Below are positions 25,028-33,097 of a DNA stretch of 55,598 nt, one piece after another (position 1 is the stretch's first letter; each line of letters starts with the position of its first letter). Source of the stretch: Patescibacteria group bacterium UBA5738 (GTDB taxonomy: Bacteria; Patescibacteriota; Minisyncoccia; Minisyncoccales; UBA5738); assembly GCA_002419295.1 (NCBI GenBank), contig DIFW01000005.1, positions 1-55,598 of the forward strand. Direction: 5' to 3'. The notes below the pieces were generated by a model. That model did no database searches. It was not told the DNA's origin and was given only the letters and a program-made list of their open reading frames with translations. A program made the position numbers and the translations under genes.

Positions 25028-27460
25028 ATGTCTTTACTCACCAAAATTTTCGGCGACGAAAACAAAAATTATTTCAAAAAACTTCAACCGTCGGTGGACG
25101 CGATTAACGGCTTGGAAAAAGATTTTCAGGCAATGGAAGACAATCAATTGAAGGCCAAAACCGCGGAATTTAAAGACCGGCTTGCCAAATGGGCGGTTTT
25201 GGATGATTTATTGCCGGAAGCGTTCGCGCTTGTCCGCGAAGTAGCGCGGCGCGGTTTGGGCCAGCGCCATTTTGACGCGCAGATTATGGGCGGCATTGTG
25301 TTGCATCAAGGGAAAATCGCGGAGATGAAAACCGGCGAAGGCAAAACCCTCACCGCGACCGCGCCGGTTTATTTAAACGCCCTTGCCGGCGAAGGGGTGC
25401 ATTTGGTGACGGTCAACGATTATTTGGCGCGCCGCGATTGCGTTTGGATGGGGCAGGTTTACCACGCTCTGGGAATGACGACCGCTTGCGTTAACCACGA
25501 TCAATCGTTTTTATACGATCCCGAATATAAGAAAGCGCAGGAAACCGAAGACGCGGCGCGCGACAGCTTGGGATCGTTTCGCGTATCGCAGGACTTCTTG
25601 CGCCCTTGTTCCCGCCGGGAGGCCTATGCCGCCGATATTACCTATGGTACCAATAATGAATTTGGATTTGATTATTTGCGCGACAATATGGCCTATCGGC
25701 GGGAAGACAAAGTCCAGCGGGGATTTAATTTTGCCATCGTCGACGAAGTTGATTCAATTCTGATTGATGAGGCGCGCACGCCGTTGATAATTTCGGCGCC
25801 GGATCAGGAAAGCTCCAAGTGGTATCAGGATTTTGCCCGGATCATTCCGCGCTTGTCGCCGGAAACCGATTACAAAATTGATGAAAAAGATCGCGCCGCG
25901 ACTTTAACCGAAGAGGGGATTGTTAAAGTGGAAAAGATTATGGGGATGGGCAATATCTACGAAGAAAAGGGTATTAAATATCTTCATCATTTGGAGCAGG
26001 CTCTGCGCGCCCAAGCGCTGTATCGTTTGGATCGCGATTATGTGATCAAGGACGGCCAAATCGTGATCATCGATGAATTTACCGGCCGTTTGATGCCGGG
26101 CCGGCGTTGGTCGGGCGGATTGCATCAAGCGATTGAAGCCAAAGAGGGGGTGGCGGTTCAGGCCGAGTCGCTCACGCTGGCATCGATTACTTTTCAGAAT
26201 CTTTTCCGGATGTATAAAAAGCTCGCGGGAATGACCGGCACGGCGATGACTTCGGCCGAGGAATTTGACAAAGTCTATCATCTGGATTGCGTGCCGATTC
26301 CCACCAACAAGCCGCTTTGCCGCATTGATTTGCCGGATCGAATTTATAAAACCGAAGCCGGAAAATTTAAAGCGGTGGTGGCGGAAATTAAGGAAAGATA
26401 TAAAAACGGACAACCGGTATTGGTGGGAACCCGTTCGGTGGAGAAAAATGAATTTTTGGGGGCGTTGCTGGCGCGTGAAGGCGTTAGCCATGAAATTTTA
26501 AATGCCAAAAACCATGAACGCGAAGGCGAAATCATCGCTCAAGCCGGAAGACTTGGGGCGGTAACCATTGCCACCAATATGGCCGGCCGCGGCGTGGACA
26601 TTATTTTGGGCGGCAATCCGCCCAATCCCGACGAAGCGCAAAAAGTGCGCGATGCCGGCGGATTATTTATTATTGGTACTGAAAGGCATGAAGCAAGGCG
26701 TATTGACAACCAGTTGCGCGGCCGCGGCGGCCGGCAGGGCGATCCGGGCACGACGCAATTTTTCATTTCCACCGAAGATGATTTGGCGCGGATATTCGCC
26801 GGCGACGCGATGAAAAAATTGATGGAAATGCTCAAAGTTCCCGAAGATATGCCCATTGAATCGGGAATGGTTTCCAAGCGGATTGAAGAAGCGCAAACCA
26901 AGATTGAAGGATCTCATTTTGATGTGCGCAAGCATTTGCTGGATTATGACAGCGTTTTGAATAAACAGCGCGAAGTGATTTATAAAAAGCGCGACGATAT
27001 TCTGGAGAAAACCGACGAGGAATTTCATAATTATGTTTTGGATCTGGCAAAAAAAGGGAACGCGCAAGAACAATATCAAAAACGCGAAGAAGAAAACGGC
27101 AAAGAAGCGATGGCGCAAGCGGGGCGCTTTATTGCTCTGCGAACAATCGACTTTTTTTGGCAGGAGCATTTGGAGTTGATGGATAATGTGCGCGATTCCG
27201 TGCGCTTGCGCGCCTATGGACAGCAGGATCCGCTGGTGGAGTATAAAAGCGAGGCCAACAAACAATTTCATGTTTTGCTTGATACCGTGGAGGCGAATAT
27301 TTTGCAAAATCTTTTGAATGTTTCCATCAATAAAAACGCGGTTGCCGCGGCATCCCGGCCTCAACTGCAAAACTCTTCGGCCCGCTACGGCAAAATTGAC
27401 CGCAACGCTCCCTGTCCGTGCGGCAGCGGCAAGAAGTACAAGAAATGTTGCGGGAAATAA
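25028..27460 (+). CDS. secA: Preprotein translocase ATPase SecA
   Basis: An 810-residue DEAD-type motor. MKTGEGKTLTA (~residues 98-108) is Walker A, VDEVDSILIDEARTPLIIS is the DEVD region, the second RecA domain carries TNMAGRGVDI and RGRGGRQGDPG, and the C-terminus is the SEC-C zinc motif CPCGSGKKYKKCC. It drives protein export through SecYEG with ATP. It is about 90 residues shorter than E. coli SecA, mainly in the helical and linker regions. No Shine-Dalgarno site precedes it. Stem-loop repeats lie both upstream and just downstream. Confidence 0.97.
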   Translation: MSLLTKIFGDENKNYFKKLQPSVDAINGLEKDFQAMEDNQLKAKTAEFKDRLAKWAVLDDLLPEAFALVREVARRGLGQRHFDAQIMGGIVLHQGKIAEMKTGEGKTLTATAPVYLNALAGEGVHLVTVNDYLARRDCVWMGQVYHALGMTTACVNHDQSFLYDPEYKKAQETEDAARDSLGSFRVSQDFLRPCSRREAYAADITYGTNNEFGFDYLRDNMAYRREDKVQRGFNFAIVDEVDSILIDEARTPLIISAPDQESSKWYQDFARIIPRLSPETDYKIDEKDRAATLTEEGIVKVEKIMGMGNIYEEKGIKYLHHLEQALRAQALYRLDRDYVIKDGQIVIIDEFTGRLMPGRRWSGGLHQAIEAKEGVAVQAESLTLASITFQNLFRMYKKLAGMTGTAMTSAEEFDKVYHLDCVPIPTNKPLCRIDLPDRIYKTEAGKFKAVVAEIKERYKNGQPVLVGTRSVEKNEFLGALLAREGVSHEILNAKNHEREGEIIAQAGRLGAVTIATNMAGRGVDIILGGNPPNPDEAQKVRDAGGLFIIGTERHEARRIDNQLRGRGGRQGDPGTTQFFISTEDDLARIFAGDAMKKLMEMLKVPEDMPIESGMVSKRIEEAQTKIEGSHFDVRKHLLDYDSVLNKQREVIYKKRDDILEKTDEEFHNYVLDLAKKGNAQEQYQKREEENGKEAMAQAGRFIALRTIDFFWQEHLELMDNVRDSVRLRAYGQQDPLVEYKSEANKQFHVLLDTVEANILQNLLNVSINKNAVAAASRPQLQNSSARYGKIDRNAPCPCGSGKKYKKCCGK

Positions 27461-27472
27461 TATGTATTCGCA

Positions 27473-27512
27473 TTTGAGGTGGTTTCTCGGCGTACTCGCC
27501 GAGGTGCAACAT
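27473..27512 (-). repeat. Stem-loop repeat, copy 4 (degenerate, GAGTAC loop)
   Basis: Read on the minus strand, CTCGGC and GCCGAG form the inner stem around a GAGTAC loop, bracketed by A on both sides as in the other copies. The outer arms (TTGC-side and CCACCTC-side) no longer pair well. It lies 12 bp after the secA stop and may be a decayed member of the family. Confidence 0.5.
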
Positions 27513-27631
27513 TCAAAATAACCATAAACAAACGCTTACCGTTCCGAATCATTTTGAATTGGATAAAGGGGGAATTGAAGCGATTTATAACCGGTGGCAT
27601 TGGGCGTGTTAGATTTGATTTGATGATTGTC

Positions 27632-27665
27632 TTGACAATTTATAGCGGTTTGGTAAATTGACAAT
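27632..27665 (+). promoter_or_regulatory. Promoter/operator of the AbiE-type module
   Basis: TTGACA (27632-27637), 16 bp, TAAATT (27654-27659). TTGACAAT occurs twice, at 27632-27639 and at 27658-27665 directly before the ATG. A direct repeat at this position is a natural site for autorepression by the AbiEi-type antitoxin. Confidence 0.5.
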
Positions 27666-28265
27666 ATGGTCAAATTAGTGAACCAGACAATCTTTCATTC
27701 AAAGATAAAAGAAAAGGGAATTTTAATTTTTTCCGCGCAGGATGTTTGCGTAATTTTTGGCGTTTCCAAGGTTGCTGCCATTGGTTTATTGCATCGGTAT
27801 TTGGCAAAAAAATTTGTCGTCAAATTAAAGCGGGGATTATATATGCTGGCGGACGCGTCATTGCCAGAGCCGTATATCGCCAATAAAATTTATTCGCCGT
27901 CGTATGTTTCTTTAGAGTTCGCGCTTTCCTATTACGGCGTAATCCCGGAAACAGTTTATGAAATTACTTCGGTTACCGTAAAAGCACCACGCCGCTTTGA
28001 GATATTGGGAAAGATATTTTCTTATCGCAAAATAAAAAAGGGTGTCTTCAGCGGCTATGGCATTGAAAAGCAAAATGATTTGGGATTTTATATTGCCGAC
28101 GCTCAAAAGGCGTTTGTGGACGCGAATTATTTTCGCTGGCTTGAAAAATTGCCGCCGATTTCCCGTTTTAACAAGGAAAAAATCAATATTGAGGTTGTTA
28201 AAAATTATGCCAAGCTATTCGGAAAAAATGATTTTGAAGATTTTATTAAAAAATTATTGCGATGA
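27666..28265 (+). CDS. abiEi: AbiEi-type antitoxin / transcriptional regulator
   Basis: A 199-residue protein with an N-terminal winged helix (FSAQDVCVIFGVSKVAAIGLLHRYLAKK, residues ~20-46) that ends in KLKRGLYMLAD, followed by the AbiEi core (PSYVSLEFALSYYGVIPE, VTVKAPRRFEILG). By family it represses its own operon and antagonises the AbiEii nucleotidyltransferase. It ends in an ATGA overlap with the toxin gene, the usual arrangement for type IV toxin-antitoxin pairs. Its promoter carries a TTGACAAT direct repeat. Confidence 0.82.
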   Translation: MVKLVNQTIFHSKIKEKGILIFSAQDVCVIFGVSKVAAIGLLHRYLAKKFVVKLKRGLYMLADASLPEPYIANKIYSPSYVSLEFALSYYGVIPETVYEITSVTVKAPRRFEILGKIFSYRKIKKGVFSGYGIEKQNDLGFYIADAQKAFVDANYFRWLEKLPPISRFNKEKINIEVVKNYAKLFGKNDFEDFIKKLLR

Positions 28266-29017
28266 TTTCAGTCCAAAATTTGGAAAAATTAAGCCGGCAA
28301 TACCAATCGGCGATTTTTCCCAATATCGCGCGTGAATATGCCCAGCATATTTTTTTGAGCGAGTTGTACAAGTTGTCCGATTCAGAGAATTTGCTTTTTA
28401 AAGGAGGCACGGCGTTGCGAATCGTTTACGGCAGTCCGCGTTTTTCGGAGGATTTGGATTTTTCATTTTTTGCCTTATCAAAAAATGAATCCAATCAAGT
28501 TATTGAAAATTTATTTATAAAAGTATTGGTCGAAATGGAACGATTTGGCATAAATGTGAAAATCGGAGAAAAAAGCGGCGCAACCAGCGGGGGTTATTTT
28601 GGCATTGCCACATTAAAAATGTTTGATTTTCCGCTAATCAATATTGATATCAATGTTTCTGCGCGCAATACGAAAAAGATTGTCGGCGAGGTTGACGCGA
28701 TTGCCAATGATTTTGTGCCTCTTTATAATCTTGTGCATTTGCCACAGGCGGAATTGATAGACGAAAAAATCTTTGGCGCATTGGCAACTCGTAAAAAACC
28801 GCGCGATTTTTATGATTTGTATTTTATAATGAGGAAAGGGATGCTTTCTCCGGATCAAAAAAATAATTTGGCAAAAATAAAAAAAGAGATTGTTGGATAT
28901 GCGAAAGAAATTAATTTTCGCGGTGAACTGGGGATGTTTTTGCCTGCCGGGCAACAGACGATTGTACGCGATTTTGCCAATATTTTTGAATCCGAACTCA
29001 ACCGCCAAATTTTATAG
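28262..29017 (+). CDS. abiEii: AbiEii-type nucleotidyltransferase toxin
   Basis: A 251-residue protein of the AbiEii/AbiGii family. KGGTALRIVYG near residue 46 and RFSEDLDFSFF near residue 60 form the nucleotidyltransferase active site (GG...T plus D-x-D), and ATRKKPRDFYDLYF near 175 carries the conserved RDxxDLY motif. Related toxins transfer nucleotides to tRNA or other targets and are countered by AbiEi. It overlaps the antitoxin gene by 4 bp. Confidence 0.88.
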   Translation: MISVQNLEKLSRQYQSAIFPNIAREYAQHIFLSELYKLSDSENLLFKGGTALRIVYGSPRFSEDLDFSFFALSKNESNQVIENLFIKVLVEMERFGINVKIGEKSGATSGGYFGIATLKMFDFPLINIDINVSARNTKKIVGEVDAIANDFVPLYNLVHLPQAELIDEKIFGALATRKKPRDFYDLYFIMRKGMLSPDQKNNLAKIKKEIVGYAKEINFRGELGMFLPAGQQTIVRDFANIFESELNRQIL

Positions 29018-29032
29018 ATTTTTCATATAAAT

Positions 29033-29392
29033 ATGAACGAGCGGATTCTGCACAAAAATTTGGCGGCGGGGCGGTGGTATGAATTGTCGCTGGCCGAGCA
29101 GATGGGCAATATCGGCGGTGAGGTGAGCCGCGCGCGTTTGAGCCAGGGCAAAGACGGCGAACGATTTTGGGGCGCGGTTGCGCGCGGTCTTGAATTGTTC
29201 AATTTAACGCTTGCCGACAAGCGCTGGGGAGAGCGGCGCAAAGAAATCGCCTGCGCCTACGAAGTTTTTTGCGACGCGGTTTTGGGCGGCAAGGAATATG
29301 ATAGCGATTTGGAATCGCTTGACCGCTATTTCACTTATTTTGCGTTATCGGCGATGCGACAACGGCAAATCGCGTTGGCGTTATTTTCATAA
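29033..29392 (+). CDS. Conserved hypothetical protein, 119 residues
   Basis: A helical protein without membrane segments or known motifs. It contains WYELSLAEQMGNIGGEVSRA and FWGAVARGLELFNLTLAD, suggesting an all-alpha bundle. I recall similar small proteins near toxin-antitoxin pairs in Parcubacteria genomes, but no function. It lies 15 bp after the AbiEii-type gene and 28 bp before mntA, so it may travel with either module. Confidence 0.6.
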   Translation: MNERILHKNLAAGRWYELSLAEQMGNIGGEVSRARLSQGKDGERFWGAVARGLELFNLTLADKRWGERRKEIACAYEVFCDAVLGGKEYDSDLESLDRYFTYFALSAMRQRQIALALFS

Positions 29393-29420
29393 AACTATAT
29401 TTTTGTGTTATATTTTGCGT

Positions 29421-29699
29421 ATGAACAAGAAAATAATTGAAAAAATAAAAATTATTTTAAAGGCAAGGGGTGTGACCAAGGCCGCGATTTTCGGTTCTTA
29501 CGCCCGCGGCGAACAAAAAAGGAATAGCGATGTTGATTTGTTGGTGGAATTGCCCGACGAAATGACCTTATTTGGCATGGGCGGCCTAAAAGTTGATTTG
29601 GAGGAAAAAATCGGTAAAAAGGTTGATCTGGTGGAATACCATCTTTTGCATCCATTATTGAAAGACGACATACTAAAAGAGCAAATTCCGATTTTATGA
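29421..29699 (+). CDS. mntA: MntA-type minimal nucleotidyltransferase (antitoxin)
   Basis: A 92-residue protein with the nucleotidyltransferase signature GSYARGEQKRNSDVDLLVE (~residues 30-48): GS, R, and the DxD pair. MntA antitoxins AMPylate the partner HepT toxin to silence it. ATG 29421 is chosen because it places the motif at the usual distance; the frame is open further upstream within the previous gene. Its TGA overlaps an ATG (29696-29698) that appears to be the original start of hepT. Confidence 0.85.
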   Translation: MNKKIIEKIKIILKARGVTKAAIFGSYARGEQKRNSDVDLLVELPDEMTLFGMGGLKVDLEEKIGKKVDLVEYHLLHPLLKDDILKEQIPIL

Positions 29700-29720
29700 A
29701 AAAAAGAAGCCAAAAAGCTT

Positions 29721-30044
29721 TTGTTGGGGGACATATTGGAATGTATCCAAAAAATTGAGCTTTATGTCGGCGATATGTCCAAAGGTGATTTTCGCAATAA
29801 TGGCGCGATGCAAGACGCGGCGGTCAGGAGGATTGAAATTATCGGCGAGGCGGCAAAAAATATTGCCGCTGATTTTAAAAAAGAACACAAAGAAATTCCA
29901 TGGAAAGATATTTGCGGCATGAGGGATGTTTTGACACATGATTATTTCGGTTTGAATTTCGAAAAAGTTTGGAAAACCATAAAAGAAGATTTGTCGCCTT
30001 TAAAAAAGCAAATTAAATCCATATTGAGAGATATGGATGTTTAA
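29721..30044 (+). CDS. hepT: HepT-type HEPN RNase toxin with disrupted start
   Basis: The 107-residue protein matches HepT (DUF86): GDILECIQKIE near the N-terminus and RDVLTHDYF with the HEPN RX4H motif near residue 70. As written, the frame has only a TTG start at 29721. An ATG at 29696, in an ATGA overlap with mntA, is followed by seven A residues; with six, the frame would read MKKEAKKLLLGDILE straight into the toxin, which matches the family's usual N-terminus. So there is slippage, a natural frameshift, or an assembly error in the A-tract. The catalytic motif is intact. Confidence 0.8.
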   Translation: MLGDILECIQKIELYVGDMSKGDFRNNGAMQDAAVRRIEIIGEAAKNIAADFKKEHKEIPWKDICGMRDVLTHDYFGLNFEKVWKTIKEDLSPLKKQIKSILRDMDV

Positions 30045-30080
30045 TTTGGATAAAAACCAATTTATTTTTTGCGAATGTAA

Positions 30081-30443
30081 ATGCAAGATAAATCAAAATC
30101 ATTGGGGGCCGCGAAGGGATTTTTGGGCAGGGAAGTGGAAATTATTATTGACCGGACGATGAGGAGCGTCCATCCCGAATTTGGTTTTGTTTATGAAGTT
30201 AATTACGGTTATATTCCGGGGGTGATCGCGCCGGATGGCGAGGATTTGGACGCGTATTTTTTGGGAGCGGACAAGCCGCTGGCAAAAGCGAGAGGAAAAG
30301 CGGTCGCGATCATTCATCGTTTGGACGATGATGATGACAAATTGGTGGTCGCCGCGGTTGGTTATGATCCCGGCGACGATGAAATCCGCAAAGCGATTGA
30401 TTTTCAAGAGAAGCGTTTTAACTGCGAAATTTTGCGGGGTTGA
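30081..30443 (+). CDS. Soluble inorganic pyrophosphatase-like protein (short)
   Basis: A 120-residue protein resembling the core of family I pyrophosphatases. VYEVNYGYIPG (~residues 38-48) and DGEDLDAYFLG (~54-64) correspond to the conserved NYGYIP and D-x-D-P-x-D metal site, here with Glu-Asp in place of Asp-Pro. Bacterial enzymes are usually ~175 residues, so this is shorter. It would hydrolyse PPi, although the altered metal site leaves room for another phosphohydrolase activity. It lies between hepT and secD. Confidence 0.7.
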   Translation: MQDKSKSLGAAKGFLGREVEIIIDRTMRSVHPEFGFVYEVNYGYIPGVIAPDGEDLDAYFLGADKPLAKARGKAVAIIHRLDDDDDKLVVAAVGYDPGDDEIRKAIDFQEKRFNCEILRG

Positions 30444-30551
30444 TAATGCGTGCGGAAATGGAAGAGTCCGGCTTTTTCATTTGAGTTGGACTTTTAGATG
30501 ATTTTGTGGTATTAAAATGGGCGAGTGAATTTAATTTTTTAAGATCAATTT

Positions 30552-31988
30552 ATGAAGAAAAATCACGGATGGTCGTTGTTGTTTATTTTCGCGCTGACGG
30601 CGGTTTCGGCGGCGTTTTGTTTTCCGGGCGCGGTAAATCGGGGGATTGATTCAATCAATTCAAAATTGCCGTTTCAAATTCCATATATTGCCGACAAGCC
30701 GTTTAATTTGGGATTGGATGTTAAGGGCGGAGTGAGATTAGAGTATCAGGCTGATTTGAGCCAGATTGAAGAAGGCCAGCGGGCCGAGGTGATGGAAGGC
30801 GTTAAAGACTTGATCGACCGGCGCGTGAACAGCTATGGCGTGGCCGAGCCGCAGATACAAGTGGCCGGCGAAAACCGTTTGATCGTGGAGCTTCCCGGCA
30901 TTGAAAGCGTCCAGCAGGCGATTGAATGGATTGGCCAGACCCCGTGGCTGGAATTTTCCGAATCTCGTCCCGAAGAAGAAACCCAGAAAATTATCGATAA
31001 AATCAAAGAATTTGAGGGCAAGAGTAATGAAGAAATTTTGCAGATTCCCGACTTTGCCCTTGGCTTGCAGAATCCCTATTTTATGCCCACCGAACTTTCC
31101 GGAAAATATTTGAAAAAGGCGAGTTTGAATTTTGATCAAAACACCGGACGGCCGATTGTGGAGCTTGAATTTGATCAAGAAGGAGCCACGATTTTCGAGC
31201 AAATTACCGAGCGCAATGTGGGTAAGCCGATGGCAATCTATTTGGACGGTCTTTCCATTATCGACACTACCGGCGACGGCGAAATTGACGCCGGTGATCT
31301 TTACGCGCCCAATGTGATTGAAAAAATTTCCGGGGGCAAAGCAGTGATTACCGGCCTGACCGGCACGCAAGAAGCCAAAACGCTGATTAAAAGATTAAAC
31401 GAGGGCGCTTTGCCGGTGCCGCTGGGAGAGCCCGTGAGCCAGCAGAAAATCGGTCCCACTTTGGGAGCGGTGTCGCTGGAGCAAACGGTGATTGCCGGCC
31501 TGATCGGATTTTTGATGGTGGCTGTATTTATGATTGTTTACTACCGCCTGCCCGGTTTGCTGGCGGCATTGGCGCTCACGCTTTACGGCACGGTGCTACT
31601 GGCGGTTTTTAAATTGATGGGAGCGACGATGAGCTTGGCCGGAATCGGCGGCTTCATCTTGTCGCTCGGGATGGCGGTGGATGCCAATGTTTTGATATTT
31701 TCGCGAATGAAGGAAGAATTAAACAGCGGCAAGGATTTGGCATCAAGCATCAAAGAAGGATTTAGCCGCGCGTGGCCGGCGATTCGCGACGGCAATTTCA
31801 CCACAATCGCGGTGGCGCTGATTTTGTTCTTTTTGGGAACGAGTTTCGTGAAAGGGTTTGCCGCCACTCTGATTTGGGGCATAATCTTATCGATGTATTC
31901 GGCGATTATCGTGACGCGGACTTTTCTGCGGGTCGCGGCCGATACCAAATTGAAAAAGTTTGCTTGGCTGTGGAAACCTCTGGCATAA
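30552..31988 (+). CDS. secD: Protein-export membrane protein SecD
   Basis: A 478-residue protein with one N-terminal helix, a large extracytoplasmic P1 region starting LGLDVKGGVRLEYQ, and five C-terminal helices with LAGIGGFILSLGMAVDANVLIFSRMKEE split over the typical SecD motif D-A-N-V-L-I near residue 378. With SecF it uses the proton gradient to pull substrates after SecA-driven translocation. SecF follows after 110 bp of AT-rich spacer. Confidence 0.95.
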   Translation: MKKNHGWSLLFIFALTAVSAAFCFPGAVNRGIDSINSKLPFQIPYIADKPFNLGLDVKGGVRLEYQADLSQIEEGQRAEVMEGVKDLIDRRVNSYGVAEPQIQVAGENRLIVELPGIESVQQAIEWIGQTPWLEFSESRPEEETQKIIDKIKEFEGKSNEEILQIPDFALGLQNPYFMPTELSGKYLKKASLNFDQNTGRPIVELEFDQEGATIFEQITERNVGKPMAIYLDGLSIIDTTGDGEIDAGDLYAPNVIEKISGGKAVITGLTGTQEAKTLIKRLNEGALPVPLGEPVSQQKIGPTLGAVSLEQTVIAGLIGFLMVAVFMIVYYRLPGLLAALALTLYGTVLLAVFKLMGATMSLAGIGGFILSLGMAVDANVLIFSRMKEELNSGKDLASSIKEGFSRAWPAIRDGNFTTIAVALILFFLGTSFVKGFAATLIWGIILSMYSAIIVTRTFLRVAADTKLKKFAWLWKPLA

Positions 31989-32099
31989 ATAAATTAAAAA
32001 TTGAAAAATCAAAAATCAAAATTAAAGAAAAATCATTGGAATCGCAGACAATTTCAACGCAATAATTTTACATTTTGATATTTAAATTTTACATTTCTT
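31989..32099. other. AT-rich secD-secF spacer with imperfect inverted repeat
   Basis: The 110-bp gap begins with runs of AAATT/AAAAATC and ends with TTTTACATTTTGAT-like runs, so its halves are roughly complementary and could fold into an imperfect hairpin. No gene is visible. It may be a relic of a small palindromic element. Confidence 0.4.
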
Positions 32100-32996
32100 A
32101 TGATTCAATTTATAAAATACAAAAAAATATTTTTCGGCTTGACATTGTCAATGGTGGCGGCCAGCGCTGCCGCGATCGCGGTTTGGGGATTGAAACCCGG
32201 CATTGAATTTACCGGCGGCAGTATTTTGGAGGTTGAGTATGAAAACGACCGTCCCGCCAATGACGCCGTGCGGCAAAAAATTGCCGATGCCGCCCAGCTC
32301 CAAAATGTTTCGGTTTACGCGTCCGGAGACAGGGGATTGATTGTCCGCACCGAAAATTTAAATTCCGAACAATACGGACAGGTGGTTTCGGCTTTGGCCG
32401 CCGAAGGCAATTTTGAAGAGAAAAGCTTTGAAGCGATCGGGCCGATGGTGGGAAAAGAGCTCACCGGCAAGATGTCGCTGTTGGTTTTTGTTTCTTTGGT
32501 CGCAATGCTTTTGTATATCGCAGTCGCGTTTCGCGGCGTGCCCGGCCGGGTGAATTCCTGGCAATACGGCATCGCGTCGTTTTTGATTCTGTGCCATGAC
32601 ATTATCGTGCCGCTGGGGGTTTTCGCGGCTTTGGGCGCGTTTTTGGGGGTACAGATTACCATTCCGGTAATTACCGCGCTATTGATCGTGGTGGGTTATG
32701 CGATAAACAATGTAATTGTGGTCTATGATCGGGTGCGGGAAAATTTACTGCGCGATCATCGCGCGGATTTTGCGGAAAACGCCAATCGCGCGGTGAACCA
32801 AACACTAAGCCGCCAGATAAACACTTCACTGGCCACTTTATTACCGGTGTTTGCCATCTATTTTTGGGGAGGAGTGAGTTTGCAATATTTCGCGCTGGCG
32901 CTGATTTTGGGCATCGCCGTGGGAACCTATTCTTCAGTTTTTCTGGCCGCGCCGATGCTAGTTCTTTGGCAGGAGATTGTTTCGCGGCGCCGATAG
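32100..32996 (+). CDS. secF: Protein-export membrane protein SecF
   Basis: A 298-residue partner of SecD. The P4 domain begins GIEFTGGSILEVEYE (~residues 33-47), and the last four helices include VVGYAINNVIVVYDRVREN, the SecF counterpart of the DANVLI motif (Y-x-x-N-x-x-I-V-V-x-D-R). Six membrane helices in total. ATG at 32100, no Shine-Dalgarno site. Confidence 0.95.
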   Translation: MIQFIKYKKIFFGLTLSMVAASAAAIAVWGLKPGIEFTGGSILEVEYENDRPANDAVRQKIADAAQLQNVSVYASGDRGLIVRTENLNSEQYGQVVSALAAEGNFEEKSFEAIGPMVGKELTGKMSLLVFVSLVAMLLYIAVAFRGVPGRVNSWQYGIASFLILCHDIIVPLGVFAALGAFLGVQITIPVITALLIVVGYAINNVIVVYDRVRENLLRDHRADFAENANRAVNQTLSRQINTSLATLLPVFAIYFWGGVSLQYFALALILGIAVGTYSSVFLAAPMLVLWQEIVSRRR

Positions 32997-33014
32997 ATTT
33001 TTGTGCTGCCGGAT

Positions 33015-33043
33015 TTGACAAAAGGTAAAATATACCATATAAT
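33015..33043 (+). promoter_or_regulatory. Consensus sigma-70-type promoter
   Basis: TTGACA (33015-33020), 17 bp, TATAAT (33038-33043): both hexamers match the consensus exactly. Transcription would start near 33050, giving a ~48-nt leader for the gene at 33098. Confidence 0.8.
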
Positions 33044-33097
33044 AGCAGAGTACGCCGGTGTGTGCGGCAAGAGTCGCTCCGGGGCGTAGCGGTGTTT

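Noticed and set aside
30453..30481. Terminator hairpin after the pyrophosphatase gene
   Set aside because: The AAATG/CATTT pairing is short and interrupted; too weak to list.
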